Positions 35,060 through 45,339 of a stretch of DNA of 60,000 bases are shown here, in pieces. A model generated the notes under the pieces. That model was not told the origin of the DNA. It worked only from the letters and a program-made list of their open reading frames with translations, and did not search any database. Numbering within the stretch: the first letter of the stretch is position 1; each line of letters starts with the position of its first letter. The stretch is from Membranipora membranacea (lineage: Eukaryota; Bryozoa; Gymnolaemata; Cheilostomatida; Membraniporidae). The position numbers and the translations under genes are program-made. The stretch is from assembly GCA_914767715.1 (NCBI GenBank), contig OU612069.1, positions 20,211,387-20,271,386 of the forward strand, written 5' to 3'.

Positions 35060-36255
35060 TATTATATTATATATATATGATATATTATATATCACGTTTC
35101 GCTCAATAAAATCATAAACTTGACAACCCTCTGAGCTTGAGCAGCTATCAAATTTGTATGTTTGTACAGCCGTGTTACCGCTACCATCCTTTAATCACTG
35201 CGGTATCCTCTTTGTGAAAACATCACTTAATGACAATTGGGTTAAAGTATTTTGATTGAGATAGCGGGCAGGTTCCACATAGGTTTGGGACATGTCAGTT
35301 TGGAACACGATTGAGCCTTTTGGAATTGCAAAGAAAGAAAATGATAACCACAGAAAAGGAGCATTTTGTATGTGTGTAGGCCTATGTACCTTTACCATCT
35401 CAAGGGGGTGTTTGAGAAATAAAAAGCTGGTCTGCCTGCGGTAAAAAATTATTACTAAAAATGCTGGTGTCTAAAATGTTAATGATTGCATAAAAACGAT
35501 TTCTGGTTTACAAAGAATACAAAAAAAAAGAAAAAAGTAGAAAGAAAATTTAAAGAGTGACTTATTCAAAATACTGATAGCCTGAGATCTAAAACAGTGT
35601 CTATGGAGATTGATGCGGTGGCATAGAGACTTAAAACGACCAGATGGTAGCGTGGAGAGTAGAGGGTGCGTCCGTGGCCACCATTCTGAGAGAATTGGTT
35701 CTTAATCTGTGTGGGGGGTTGTGCGGTAATCTAAAGAATAATTTGATCTTTTCACCAGTCGCCACAGTCTATTTTCTACTCAGCATTATGAACTGCAGCA
35801 ATAGTGTTACAGAAATTAATGTGGTCATAAATTTGAGATCATGTTAACACCGTGAACTTCACGGGCCGGTGTCGTAATATTAAGTAAGTACTGCATGTTA
35901 CGATTCAACCCCCCCCCCCCCGACCGTAAAGTTAACTGTAATTGTATAGAGTAGGCAGACAGAGAATAGAGTTCAAAGGGGTTATTTGACAGCTGGAAGG
36001 GAATAGTGTTTGTCCTACTAAAACACATATGCATATATGATATATGAATGCGAAAATGGCTGCGCTTACTCAAAGTTGTCTCCAAAATGTTCAAAGAGCA
36101 GGGACATAATATAGCCCAGGTGGCCTCTTGCAGGTGATCATGGATTTTTTTCCAACATAAGCATCATACATTTTCGTCTGATGCCCAATACTCTTGTTGA
36201 TTGTGCACAACAACTCACTAGCTAAATCATAGTATTAATATTCGATCGTATAGAG
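35060..36255. other. Stretch without a recognised gene
   Basis: It follows the copy G stop codon. A TATATATGATATATTATATA tract and AATAAA near 35104-35109 could serve as the 3' end signal of copy G. A C run lies at about 35911-35922. No coding frame is supported. Confidence 0.45.
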
Positions 36256-36262
36256 AGAGGTA

Positions 36263-36470
36263 GAGCTGTGAGAACTGACATGAGTGTGCTTCACTGTGGT
36301 CACTAAGTTACGAAGGAATTTTAATAGAAACTATCATTGATTCTGGTCTCTCAAATCATACAGTACTCATATCAACATCGTGGAGCCAGCTGTCTGCATA
36401 ACAACCATGGTATACCTATACACTGTTCTCTTGCTTTGTCTTTCCTATGTGACATACAGGTACCCCTGTA
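36263..36470 (+). pseudogene. Copy H: upstream box plus first-exon remnant
   Basis: A diverged box (ACTGACATGAGTG, then CACTGTGGTCACTAAGTTA) is followed by GTGGAGCC and, further on, CTATACACTGTTCTCTTGCT and TTGTCTTTCC. These match the hydrophobic core of the family signal peptide (YTVLLLCLS). The exon then runs into unrelated sequence. No propeller follows. Confidence 0.6.
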
Positions 36471-37089
36471 CCTGTATGCCACATTATCCACCACTGGCGG
36501 TTGGTTGTTCAACATTACTGTGCAGGGTACTTTCATTGAATATCCGCTTGCCGTGCATTAAAGATTATGCTACTTGATAACTTCCTAAATAACTCCTTAT
36601 CATCGTCAGTGGGTCATTTATCATCGTGCTTAATTAGGAAGCCCGATCTCCTGTTTTGAGGGTTATGTCTACCGTCATGTACCATCCTTGAATGAGCATC
36701 ATTTATTAAATCCTGCAAAATCTTTCTGTAATGTAAAGTAGCATTTTTTATAAAGATCAGTTGCTAGCGGCATTTTGAATGGAGTAGTCGCAATTTGGAT
36801 TTTGCCTGGCAGCTTGCTGCTAGGGTTATGTATATTGTGTCTGAATAAAACCGGAAAACTGCCATCAACACAAATTGTCGGAGTATCTTACACCTAACAC
36901 CTGTAAATTCTTGGTAGTTGTGGTATATCCATTGAATTGAAATGAATTGAATTATATATCAAATGGTTAAACCCCACCCTCCCTGATGATAAAATAGGGG
37001 GGGGGGGCTACATATTATTGTACTTGGGAGTTGTCCTCTTGCTATGTGCACTTCTGCATATAACTCATAGTAGTTGTCACTTAGAAGTA

Positions 37090-38372
37090 GTGCTGCATCG
37101 GTACACCAAATTGTTGCATGCATGCATGCGACTAAATTTCGCAGAGTCAACAACAAAATTATTTACATCCTATCTTTCACATCGAACCCAAATCATGAAA
37201 GTTGATGATGATCAATCCAGTGCACTACCGATTACATGTGGAGTACCCCAAGGATGTGTTCTAGGTCCAATCTTATTCAATCTTGCTATCAATGATCTCC
37301 TTAACAAGCACAAAACTGTATTCGCTTACGCTGATGACACCGTTATTTACTGCACAGCAACAGATATCCCTACCTTAATGGATAAATCTGGATCATTGAT
37401 GAGAGAAGTATCGAATTGGTATTCAAACAATCTCCTTCAACTCAACTTATCCAAAACCCAATACTGTATTTTCTCAAATAGGAAAGTAGAAGATTTTTAC
37501 CAAGTCCAAATAAACAATTTGAAAATAGAATCCAAGCATTCGCTCAATCTTCTTGGAGTTATTCTTGATTCAGAACTTAGTTTAACCCCTCAGGCTAATG
37601 CCACCGCCTCTAAAGCAAACAAAATGGTCTACTTGTTATCAAAACTTAAAAAATACATGACAGTAGAAAACTCATTGAAGACTTACAAATCACTGATCAG
37701 ACCTATAGTAGAATACTGCTCATCATTGTACCTTGATGGTTTAGCCAAAAATTCAGATACATTAGAAAAAGTACAAAATAAAGCAATCAGAATCATAACT
37801 TCAGCCCCCAAACAATTTTCTGTCACATCTGGCCGCTTGCTCCTAAATTTACATACTCTCCACAGTAGAAGGAATTTTCTTTTTCACAATTTTGTCAAAA
37901 CGAGGGTCCATAAAGGCCGTGCATCCAAGCACATACTTCATCTCGTCATCTCTTCATCACTAGCAAATCAAACAGACATACACGATCACTTCGTAGCAAC
38001 TGTGCAATAATTAAACCCTCATTTAGATCAAACCTAGGCAAATCAGCCTTTTTAAATATTTTTCATACATTTGTAACTAAATCAACCAAGCCTCATGAAT
38101 CATTATCATTTAATCCTACCTTATGTTGTTAACTTGTATTTTTGTTTGCCACTCTCTGTTTCTTCTTTTCTTTTTTCATCTTATTCATGCAATTTATGAT
38201 ACCATGCCTTCATTATCCTACACACTATATAGTATGTAACACCCTACCACTTATATCTTTTTATTCAAGTAATAATCTATGTTAATGTGTGTGAGGTCAA
38301 CAAGTTATTTTTAATTTGCTTTAATTGTAAACTTTTAGAAAACCTCAATAAATAAATAAATAAATAAATAAA
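37090..38372 (+). mobile_element. 5'-truncated LINE with reverse-transcriptase palm and thumb
   Basis: The open frame ends at 38010. It contains the fingers/palm motif GVPQGCVLGPILFNLAINDL, the catalytic FAYADDTVIY, NLSKTQYCIFS, LNLLGVILD, and a thumb-like block with PIVEYCSSLYLDG. These are typical of non-LTR reverse transcriptases of the Jockey/CR1/I group. The endonuclease and 5' palm regions are missing. A 3' UTR of about 340 bp ends in a clean AAAT microsatellite (38347-38372), as expected for target-primed insertion. Confidence 0.88.
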
Positions 38373-38859
38373 AGATAAAATGATCTGGATAAAAGAAAAA
38401 CTAAACAAACAGCAAGAGCTTTGTAAACAGCAGGTGTGATGTTAGCCTGTCTTAACAAGCCCTTGCCAACAAAGAGCTTTCTGACTAATATTCGCTTTCA
38501 ACATATTATGTACTTTTTATGCTGATCTTAACCCATAGATTAGATAGGACTATAGTCGGCTTTTCTCACCTATAACGCTCAAAAAATGCCTGGCCTCTCT
38601 CCATAACTTTTGACCGCTTCCCCTCCCTGGTTCTGAGCAGGGACAGGGACTAGGGATCTAGACTAGAGGGCAAGTATCTCACTTCTTCCTTGCTCTAAGT
38701 GTAATAGGGGGGGGGGGGGGGGAAGAGGTCTTCCAGTGAGAGGAAGTAAAGTGGCAAGATCACTATCCGATCATTTCTTGCTGAGTGAGAGAGAACGCGG
38801 CTGACTTATAGATTGCGGAATGTGCCAATTTATGAGTGAGTAATTTGGGAAAAGATATC

Positions 38860-39062
38860 CACTTTGAGACTGACTTTGAGGGCGTTAGTTTGTATCACAT
38901 CTTGTTCTCCATATTTTATTCTACAACGTGTGCGATTTCAAGCCTTAGAATCGGAATATTGAGGAAGTTATTGTCTCTCAAACTCTTAAGGTGTTGGCCT
39001 TCATACGGGAATCAGCGGGCAATCCTAGTGTTACATCGCGGAGTGTCATACTCATTGTGACT
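38860..39062. mobile_element. Hairpin-family repeat, arm copy 1
   Basis: Contains the family words TTTGAGG, CACATCTTGTTCTCCATATT, ATTGAGGAAGTTATTGTCTC, TCAAACTCTTAAGGTG and GGGCAATCC, shared with 40048-40480 and 41405-41620. Confidence 0.6.
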
Positions 39063-39077
39063 ATGTAATACTAATAT

Positions 39078-39770
39078 GCAGTTAAAGTGCAACCAAGGTT
39101 TCAAACAACTTCTCATTGATGGCCATTGATTAATAGCAGATTGCACCTTCTGCATGGGGAAAAAGACAAAATATAATTCGGATGATTATTCAGCCAGAAT
39201 TCTTGTGAAAAATTTCTTCCATCAGGTACTCAAACTCAGCTAAAAGAGAATACCACATAGCAGTTTCCTGTTCCTGTTATTATTTAGCCTGTGCTCTATA
39301 ATTATTACAGCAAAGTCTTGGAACCTCCCCTAAACTGAAGTGTTACCCAGCTTAGAGTCAGCAACTACTTTGAGTTTTGCATCGCGTAATGCACAAAGCT
39401 GATGCTGCCCAGCACATTATTTGCTACCCATTAATGCATTGCTGCGAAACCTTGGTTGCCCTTTAAAGGGCAACCAACTCAAAGAAGTTGCTGACTCAAA
39501 GCCGGGTAACACTTCAGCTTAGGGGAGGTTCCAAGACATTGTTGCAATGATGATAGACCTCAGACTAAATAATAACAGGAACAGGAAACTGCTCTGTGGT
39601 ATTCTTATTTCGCTGGGTTTGAGTACCAGATGAATGAAATGTTTCACAAGAATTCTGGCTGAATAATCATCCGAATTAGATTTTTTTTTTCCTATTTTTC
39701 CTATATGTAGAAGGTGCAATCTGCTTTTTATCAATGAGAAGTTGTTTGAAACCCTGGTTGCCCTTTAAGT
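39078..39770. mobile_element. Foldback element pair with TTAA termini
   Basis: Outer ends TTAAAGTGCAACCAAGG and CCTGGTTGCCCTTTAA are inverted repeats. An inner copy of the terminus forms GGTTGCCCTTTAAAGGGCAACC at about 39458-39479. The two halves (39085-39380 and 39470-39765) are inverted copies of each other and share a TTTAAA junction. TTAA at the ends recalls piggyBac-like target duplications, but the assignment is tentative and no transposase is present. Confidence 0.65.
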
Positions 39771-39787
39771 TGATGATCAAAATTATT

Positions 39788-39866
39788 TGGGTTTAAGTGG
39801 GTCTCGAACCCATGTCCTCAAACAACGCCCAGCAGGCAAGGTGCTACCACTGCGCTATATTGCCTA
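39788..39866 (-). mobile_element. tRNA-derived SINE head (minus)
   Basis: The minus strand reads an A box (TAGCGCAGTGGTAGCACC) and a B box (GGGTTCGAGACC, 39800-39811) at tRNA spacing. The 5' end GGCAATA has no complementary 3' acceptor strand. This is therefore a tRNA-related SINE or tRNA relic, not a functional tRNA. Confidence 0.6.
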
Positions 39867-39891
39867 CACATATATTGAGCACAACCTCGTC

Positions 39892-39950
39892 ATGCGATGG
39901 TAGCGGCATTGCCTGCTGGAACAAGTACATGGGTTCGTGCCCCACCTAGG
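39892..39950 (+). mobile_element. tRNA-derived SINE head (plus), inverted relative to its neighbour
   Basis: ATGGTAGCGGCATTGCCTGC, then ACATGGGTTCGTGCCCCACC. Same tRNA-like sequence as the minus-strand copy 25 bp to the left, in opposite orientation and more decayed in the A box. Confidence 0.55.
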
Positions 39951-40047
39951 CCTGCATTATGAACATCATCTTATCTGTGGAATTATTAGTATAACAAATT
40001 CATAATAAGTATGACACGTTATGAGTTGTGACGTAACACGGGGATTG

Positions 40048-40480
40048 CCCTCCGATTGACTGTCGTCACCTTGAATGTTTGAGAGACCATAGATTCCTCA
40101 ATATTAGGATTCCAAAACTGGAAATCGCGCACATGATAGAAAAGAATATAGAGAATAAGATGCCATACAAAGTAGCAGCCTCAAAGTAAGTCTTGAAAGA
40201 CTTACTTTGAGGCTGCTATTTTGTAACACATCTTATTCACCATATTTAATTCTATCTTGTAAACGATTTCCAGCTTTAGAATCAAATATGAGGAAGTTAT
40301 GGTATCTCAAACTCTCAAGGTGATGGCAGTCGATCGGAGATCACCTTGAAAGTTTGAGAGACCATTACTTCCTCAATATTTGGATTCTAAAGCTGGAAAC
40401 CGCTCACATGATAGATTAAAATATGGAGAATAAGATGTGATGCAAAATAGCAGCCTCAAACTAAGTCTTTAAGGTTTCGA
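40048..40480. mobile_element. Three-arm hairpin repeat cluster
   Basis: The arm 40048-40196 is the reverse complement of 40197-40345, meeting at AAGTCTTGAAAGACTT. A third arm (40335-40480) repeats the first orientation. Shared words include CACCTTGAA.GTTTGAGAGA, ACTTCCTCAATATT and AGCAGCCTCAAA. No coding capacity. Likely a foldback MITE with a nested or duplicated arm. Confidence 0.7.
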
Positions 40481-40697
40481 TAGTGGTGTTTCCTGCTTAA
40501 AAAGCATCTTAGTTGTCATTCACTATGTTTCCATATGTTGACATGACAGCAGTTTTAGGCCCAATCGATACATTGGAATAGCATATAAGTCAACCTTTGC
40601 ATACATCGAAAGGCATTTCTTGATCTGCAAAACCAGATAGCGTTTTGTTTCGCTGGTGGGTATTAAAGTTGCTAATCTTAAATGAAGCTTTTGCTTG

Positions 40698-40892
40698 CCA
40701 GCTTCGCAAGCTTTGTTGTTGGGGAGGGATAGATCTAGTTTAATCCATTTGCCTGCATTCTAGTTGCTCCCCTCCAACTGGTAACGCCGCAGTGAATAGG
40801 GAGCTGCTCCAAATGCAGGCAAAGAGATCAAACTGGGTCTAGGGGAGGGATTACCACCCTCCCCAACAAAGCTTGTCAAGACAGGCTATCGA
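40698..40892. repeat. Inverted repeat, arms about 60-70 bp
   Basis: CAAGCTTTGTTGTTGGGGAG...TTTGCCTGCATT pairs imperfectly with AAATGCAGGCAAAGAGATCA...CTCCCCAACAAAGCTTG. A fragment (GTTTGCCTGCAT) recurs near 41740. Confidence 0.6.
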
Positions 40893-41404
40893 GAGACCCG
40901 TTTAGGTATGAGGAGTTATGACCCACCATTGCTACTACAAAATCTAATTTTCTTACAACACCCACAATTAAATTACTCTTGCTAAGTTTATTGTAAACCT
41001 CACTCCTCAGGGCTAGATGGCTTACTGCCTGGCATAAAAAAGCCACTGTTTTACAGTACAAGACAGTGTTTAGCTGATACAAATTTGTGGCTGTCTTTAC
41101 GCTACTAAGATTGGAGCGATGGTTACCATATAAGTATTAGGAGGAAATAGATGAGAATACCGGCTTCAGCTTGGATTAACGAGAAATCCCCGGATTTTCC
41201 AAAAGTCACCTGACCAGCAGGTTAAACCTGACAACTTTTGGGTAGATCTGCACAGACATCAATATTTGCTCAAAAAACAGTTGTTATCATAGTTCGGAAA
41301 AAAGTCTCGATGTCTATGTTGTAGGAGCGTTTCTAAAGAGTTCAGTTCCAACCAAAGACAGTACATACATAAACCAATGATTGGTAGATTTAGTCCATTT
41401 TGAT

Positions 41405-41620
41405 GTTGCGCTTAGAGACTTACTTTGAGGCTGCCATTTTGTCTCTCATATTGATGAAGTTATGGTCTCTCAAACTCTCGACATTGGGAATCAGCAGCAG
41501 GCAATCCTTGTGTTATGTCACACGTTGAGAGTTCGAAAGACCATATCTTAGGATTCAAAAGCTGGGAATATGATCGAATATAATTTGGCGATTAAGATGT
41601 GAGACAAAATGGCAGCCTGA
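41405..41620. mobile_element. Hairpin-family repeat, further copy
   Basis: CTTACTTTGAGGCTGCCATT, GAAGTTATGGTCTCTCAAAC, a central ATCAGCAGCAGGCAATCC, and the complementary arm ending ATTAAGATGTGAGACAAAAT. Complete palindromic layout of the family seen at 40048-40480. Confidence 0.6.
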
Positions 41621-42121
41621 AAGTAATTTTTTTAAAACGATAAAGTGGTGCATATGACAAGCTTTCAAAAAGTGGAAAGTGTTTTTGTTTCTTTTTGTTA
41701 CATTAAAAATAAATATTAAGTTTGATCCAGTTTGCCTGCATCAGGAATTGCGTCCATCCACCCATACGCCTAACCTACCACGTGGACATGGTAATTTTAT
41801 TTTTTTAATAATGTATTGGTATAATTTTCATTCTCAAAGAATGTTGCATAACAAATAACCCCACAAAAAAAAATTTATTTGTTGTAGATTGACAGAAAAA
41901 AATTATCATGCTATTTGTGAAAAGTAATTATTTGTCAATAACGCTAGTCCAAATACTTATTATGCAAACATCGCGTTGAAGAGTGTTGTGAGAGAGTATA
42001 TCTTCTGTTGGTCATAAAATTGACATTGAAACACAATGCCGTTCTCAGCTGAGTGTCCCCAACATCTGGCCTTTTGTCAATGCCGTCAATGTCAAATGTC
42101 AAATGTCAGAAACGCAGTCGC

Positions 42122-43552
42122 ATAAATATGAGTTATTTATATACGAGTTATTTATATACGAGTTATTTAAATACGAGTTATCTATATACGAGTTATTTAA
42201 ATAGGAGTTATTTATATACGAGTTATTTATATACGATTTACCTATGTACGAGTTACTTATATACGAGTTACTTATGTACGAGTTACTTATGTACGAGTTA
42301 CTTATGTACGAGTTACTTATGTACGAGTTACTTATATACGAGTTACTTATATACGAGTTACTTATGTACGAGTTACCTATGTACGAGTTATTTATGTACG
42401 AGTTATTTATGTACGAGTTACTTATGTACGAGTTACTTATGTACGAGTTACTTATGTACGAGTTACTTATGTACGAGTTACCTATGTACGAGTTACTTAT
42501 ATACGAGTTACTTATGTACGAGTTATTTATATACGAGTTATTTATGTACGAGTTACTTATATACGAGTTACTTATGTACGAGTTATTTATATACGAGTTA
42601 TTTATATACGATTTACCTATGTACGAGTTACTTATATACGAGTTACTTATGTACGAGTTACTTATGTACGAGTTACTTATGTACGAGTTACTTATGTACG
42701 AGTTACTTATGTACGAGTTACTTATATACGAGTTACTTATGTACGAGTTACTTATGTACGAGTTACTTATGTACGAGTTACTTATATACGAGTTACTTAT
42801 GTACGAGTTACTTATATACGAGTTACTTATGTACGAGTTACTTATGTACGAGTTACTTATATACGAGTTACTTATGTACGAGTTACTTATATACGAGTTA
42901 CTTATATACGAGTTACTTATGTACGAGTTACTTATGTACGAGTTACTTATGTACGAGTTACTTATGTACGAGTTACTTATGTACGAGTTACTTATATACG
43001 AGTTACTTATATACGAGTTACTTATGTACAAGTTACCTATGTACGAGTTATTTATGTACGAGTTATTTATGTACGAGTTACTTATGTACGAGTTACTTAT
43101 ATACGAGTTACTTATGTACGAGTTACTTATGTACGAGTTACCTATGTACGAGTTACTTATATACGAGTTACTTATGTACGAGTTATTTATATACGAGTTA
43201 TTTATGTACGAGTTACTTATATACGAGTTACTTATGTACGAGTTATTTATATACGAGTTATTTATATACGATTTACCTATGTACGAGTTACTTATATACG
43301 AGTTACTTATGTACGAGTTACTTATGTACGAGTTACTTATGTACGAGTTACTTATGTACGAGTTACTTATGTACGAGTTACTTATATACGAGTTACTTAT
43401 GTACGAGTTACTTATGTACGAGTTACTTATGTACGAGTTACTTATATACGAGTTACTTATGTACGAGTTACTTATATACGAGTTACTTATGTACGAGTTA
43501 CTTATGTACGAGTTACTTATATACGAGTTACTTATGTACGGATATATATTAA
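42122..43552. repeat. 15-bp minisatellite, about 95 copies, with 660-bp higher-order period
   Basis: The unit is GTACGAGTTACTTAT with few variants (ATACGAG, ATTTAT, ACCTAT). Variant patterns recur at a distance of 660 bp (44 units): for example, the variant series around 42481-42600 is repeated at 43141-43260. The unit has no stop in several frames on either strand and is a multiple of three, which produces very long artefactual ORFs (repeat YTSYL/YELLM/SNSYI). Flanks show no promoter or splice support for coding. Confidence 0.92.
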
Positions 43553-43899
43553 AATACTTATGTACGGAGTTACTAAAATATATGAATATTATATTTTATT
43601 ATCCTGAATCCGGCTGTTCAGTTTTTCTACAATTAATTCATAATTTATCTGATAATATTTGCTGCAGAGTTTAAGAAGCATGACATGCACTGAAAGGCAT
43701 TTGAGAGTCTGATGCCATCGGTGAAAAACATCCAGTTCTCATTCATGTGATGGTAGCAGGGTAAAGGTTTTATCGTGTACTCTTATTTGGATACTCGCTA
43801 CAGTGTATATTTTATTGGAATGAATTTATCCACTGCTTTTGAGATAATAATCAATGTCTTATTATAAAATTTTTTGTTTTCACATGTTCACTGTTTATT

Positions 43900-44145
43900 G
43901 CATAAGAGCAAGAGGATTTAAATCTGCTATGCTTTCCCAGTAATGTATTAGTAAGTAAATTATCAGAAACTTAGAAATAAAAACAGGAGCACACAAAAAC
44001 CAATCTGACTCCTGGTTTTTTTTATAATCTGGTAAGGAAGTAGTACTTGGAGTAAAACGCAATGTCATATAGTGCCTAATCATCACTAAATCACTTTCAT
44101 CGATAGATTCAAAAAAGAGAGTCTGGTTTTAGATTTATTCTATCA
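43900..44145. repeat. Direct repeat, left copy
   Basis: Matches 45088-45335 in the same orientation: GGATTTAAATCTGCT, AAATAAAAACAGGAGCACAC, CAATCTGACTCCTG, then GTCATATAGTGCCTAATCAT and TTTTAGATTTATTCTATCAAC. The copies flank a LINE relic. Confidence 0.75.
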
Positions 44146-44147
44146 AC

Positions 44148-44200
44148 AACCAAAAAACCAAAAAAACCATAACCCGTGGCCGTGAACAGGGCTAATTATT
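44148..44200. mobile_element. Small foldback element, copy 4 (partial)
   Basis: AACCAAAAAACCAAAAAAACC, then CGTGGCCGTGAACAGGGCTA. One arm of the hairpin family at 23884, inserted at the edge of the left direct repeat. Confidence 0.4.
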
Positions 44201-44295
44201 ACCTGTTTGCTGAAACACAAACTCAGACTGACAAATCATGATTACATGATGATTAGCCGTCCATCGGCTATGAGGATGACTTTTTCCTGTGCGAA

Positions 44296-44865
44296 TCATT
44301 GATATTCATCTGTCTCTCTGCTTGCTGTGAATCTGCCAAGTGCCAATGCAATTGAGATCTTCTTGGCCTTGAGGTTTTGCTTTACGTTGTCTTTGAATGT
44401 TAGCTTCGGTCTGCCTATTCCGCATGAGCCTTCACAGAGCTTGGAACATAGGATCTGTTTAAGTAGTCTTTCATTTTCCATTCTGTGGACACCACCTGTC
44501 CATTAGATGTTTCTCTGTATTAGAAGGTTAAACTTACTGATCATGTCGGCTTTTTCCAGCACTGTAGCATTTGTAACAACGTCTCACCATTTTATGTTCA
44601 GAATCCTTTGTAGTTGATGTATCATATATGTAATTAGTTTATGCATAGCAATTCTGTACACAGTCCGGGCTTCATTTCCATAGAGAAGGATTGATAGAAT
44701 GAGATCCTTGTTTTTCCATACCCAGTCTTTAAGTCGGCCAAAGGCCTTTGAGCCGTTTGAGGCATTGGAAGTCCAGATCTCAGGCTTGACATCAAGATTT
44801 CAATTGTTGCTGATGGTTGGGCCGATGTAATTAAATTTTGAAAGCTGAACGAGTTAATGGCTGTA
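44296..44865 (-). mobile_element. LINE reverse-transcriptase C-terminal relic
   Basis: The minus strand encodes, with stops, WKNKDLILSILLYGNEARTV, LQRILNIKW, then HRMENERLLKQILCSKL and RPKLTFKDNVKQNLKAKKIS. This is the pattern (RM...LLKQ...GRPK..FKD..K.DLK) typical of the extreme C terminus of non-LTR retrotransposon ORF2. Two in-frame stops show that it is dead. Confidence 0.7.
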
Positions 44866-45087
44866 ATGACATGGGATCTCCTTCACCTGGGAGCCTGGTT
44901 CACTGTCAAATAAAAGTAAATTTATGGAGAATATGCCGGATTGTATATAATACTGTAAAGTGGGTCATAGCTACAGATTAAATTTTAGATTGGTTAAATT
45001 GTTCACTCCTTTGAAATGATTATCTGTCTGTTATCTTAGTATCACAGTTTACATTTTCACAGTTTAATACATTGGAGCAATGCTGTC

Positions 45088-45335
45088 AGGATTTAAATCT
45101 GCTTTGTCTTCTCAGTTCCGTATTAGTAAGTAAATTACAGTGCCTCTGTCAGGATCATAGAAATAAAAACAGGAGCACACAATAACCAATCTGACTCCTG
45201 TTTTGTTGATCTGGTCAGGAAGTAGTACTTTGAGTAAAACGCAATGTCATATAGTGCCTAATCATCACTAAATCACTTTCAACAATAGATTCAAAAAAGA
45301 GAGTTTGGTTTTAGATTTATTCTATCAACATATTG
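45088..45335. repeat. Direct repeat, right copy
   Basis: Partner of 43900-44145, about 1.19 kb away, with point differences and small indels. Either a local segmental duplication that later took up the LINE relic, or the edges of an old duplication. Confidence 0.75.
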
Positions 45336-45339
45336 AACA

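Noticed and set aside
39788-39866. Functional tRNA gene (also 53530-53625)
   Set aside because: A and B boxes are present, but the acceptor stem cannot pair and one A box has an insertion. SINE or relic is more likely.
42053-43674. Very long ORFs (499, 476 and 310 codons) on both strands
   Set aside because: They are translations of the 15-bp minisatellite, whose unit has no stop in these frames. No start context, splice sites or non-repeat coding part supports them.
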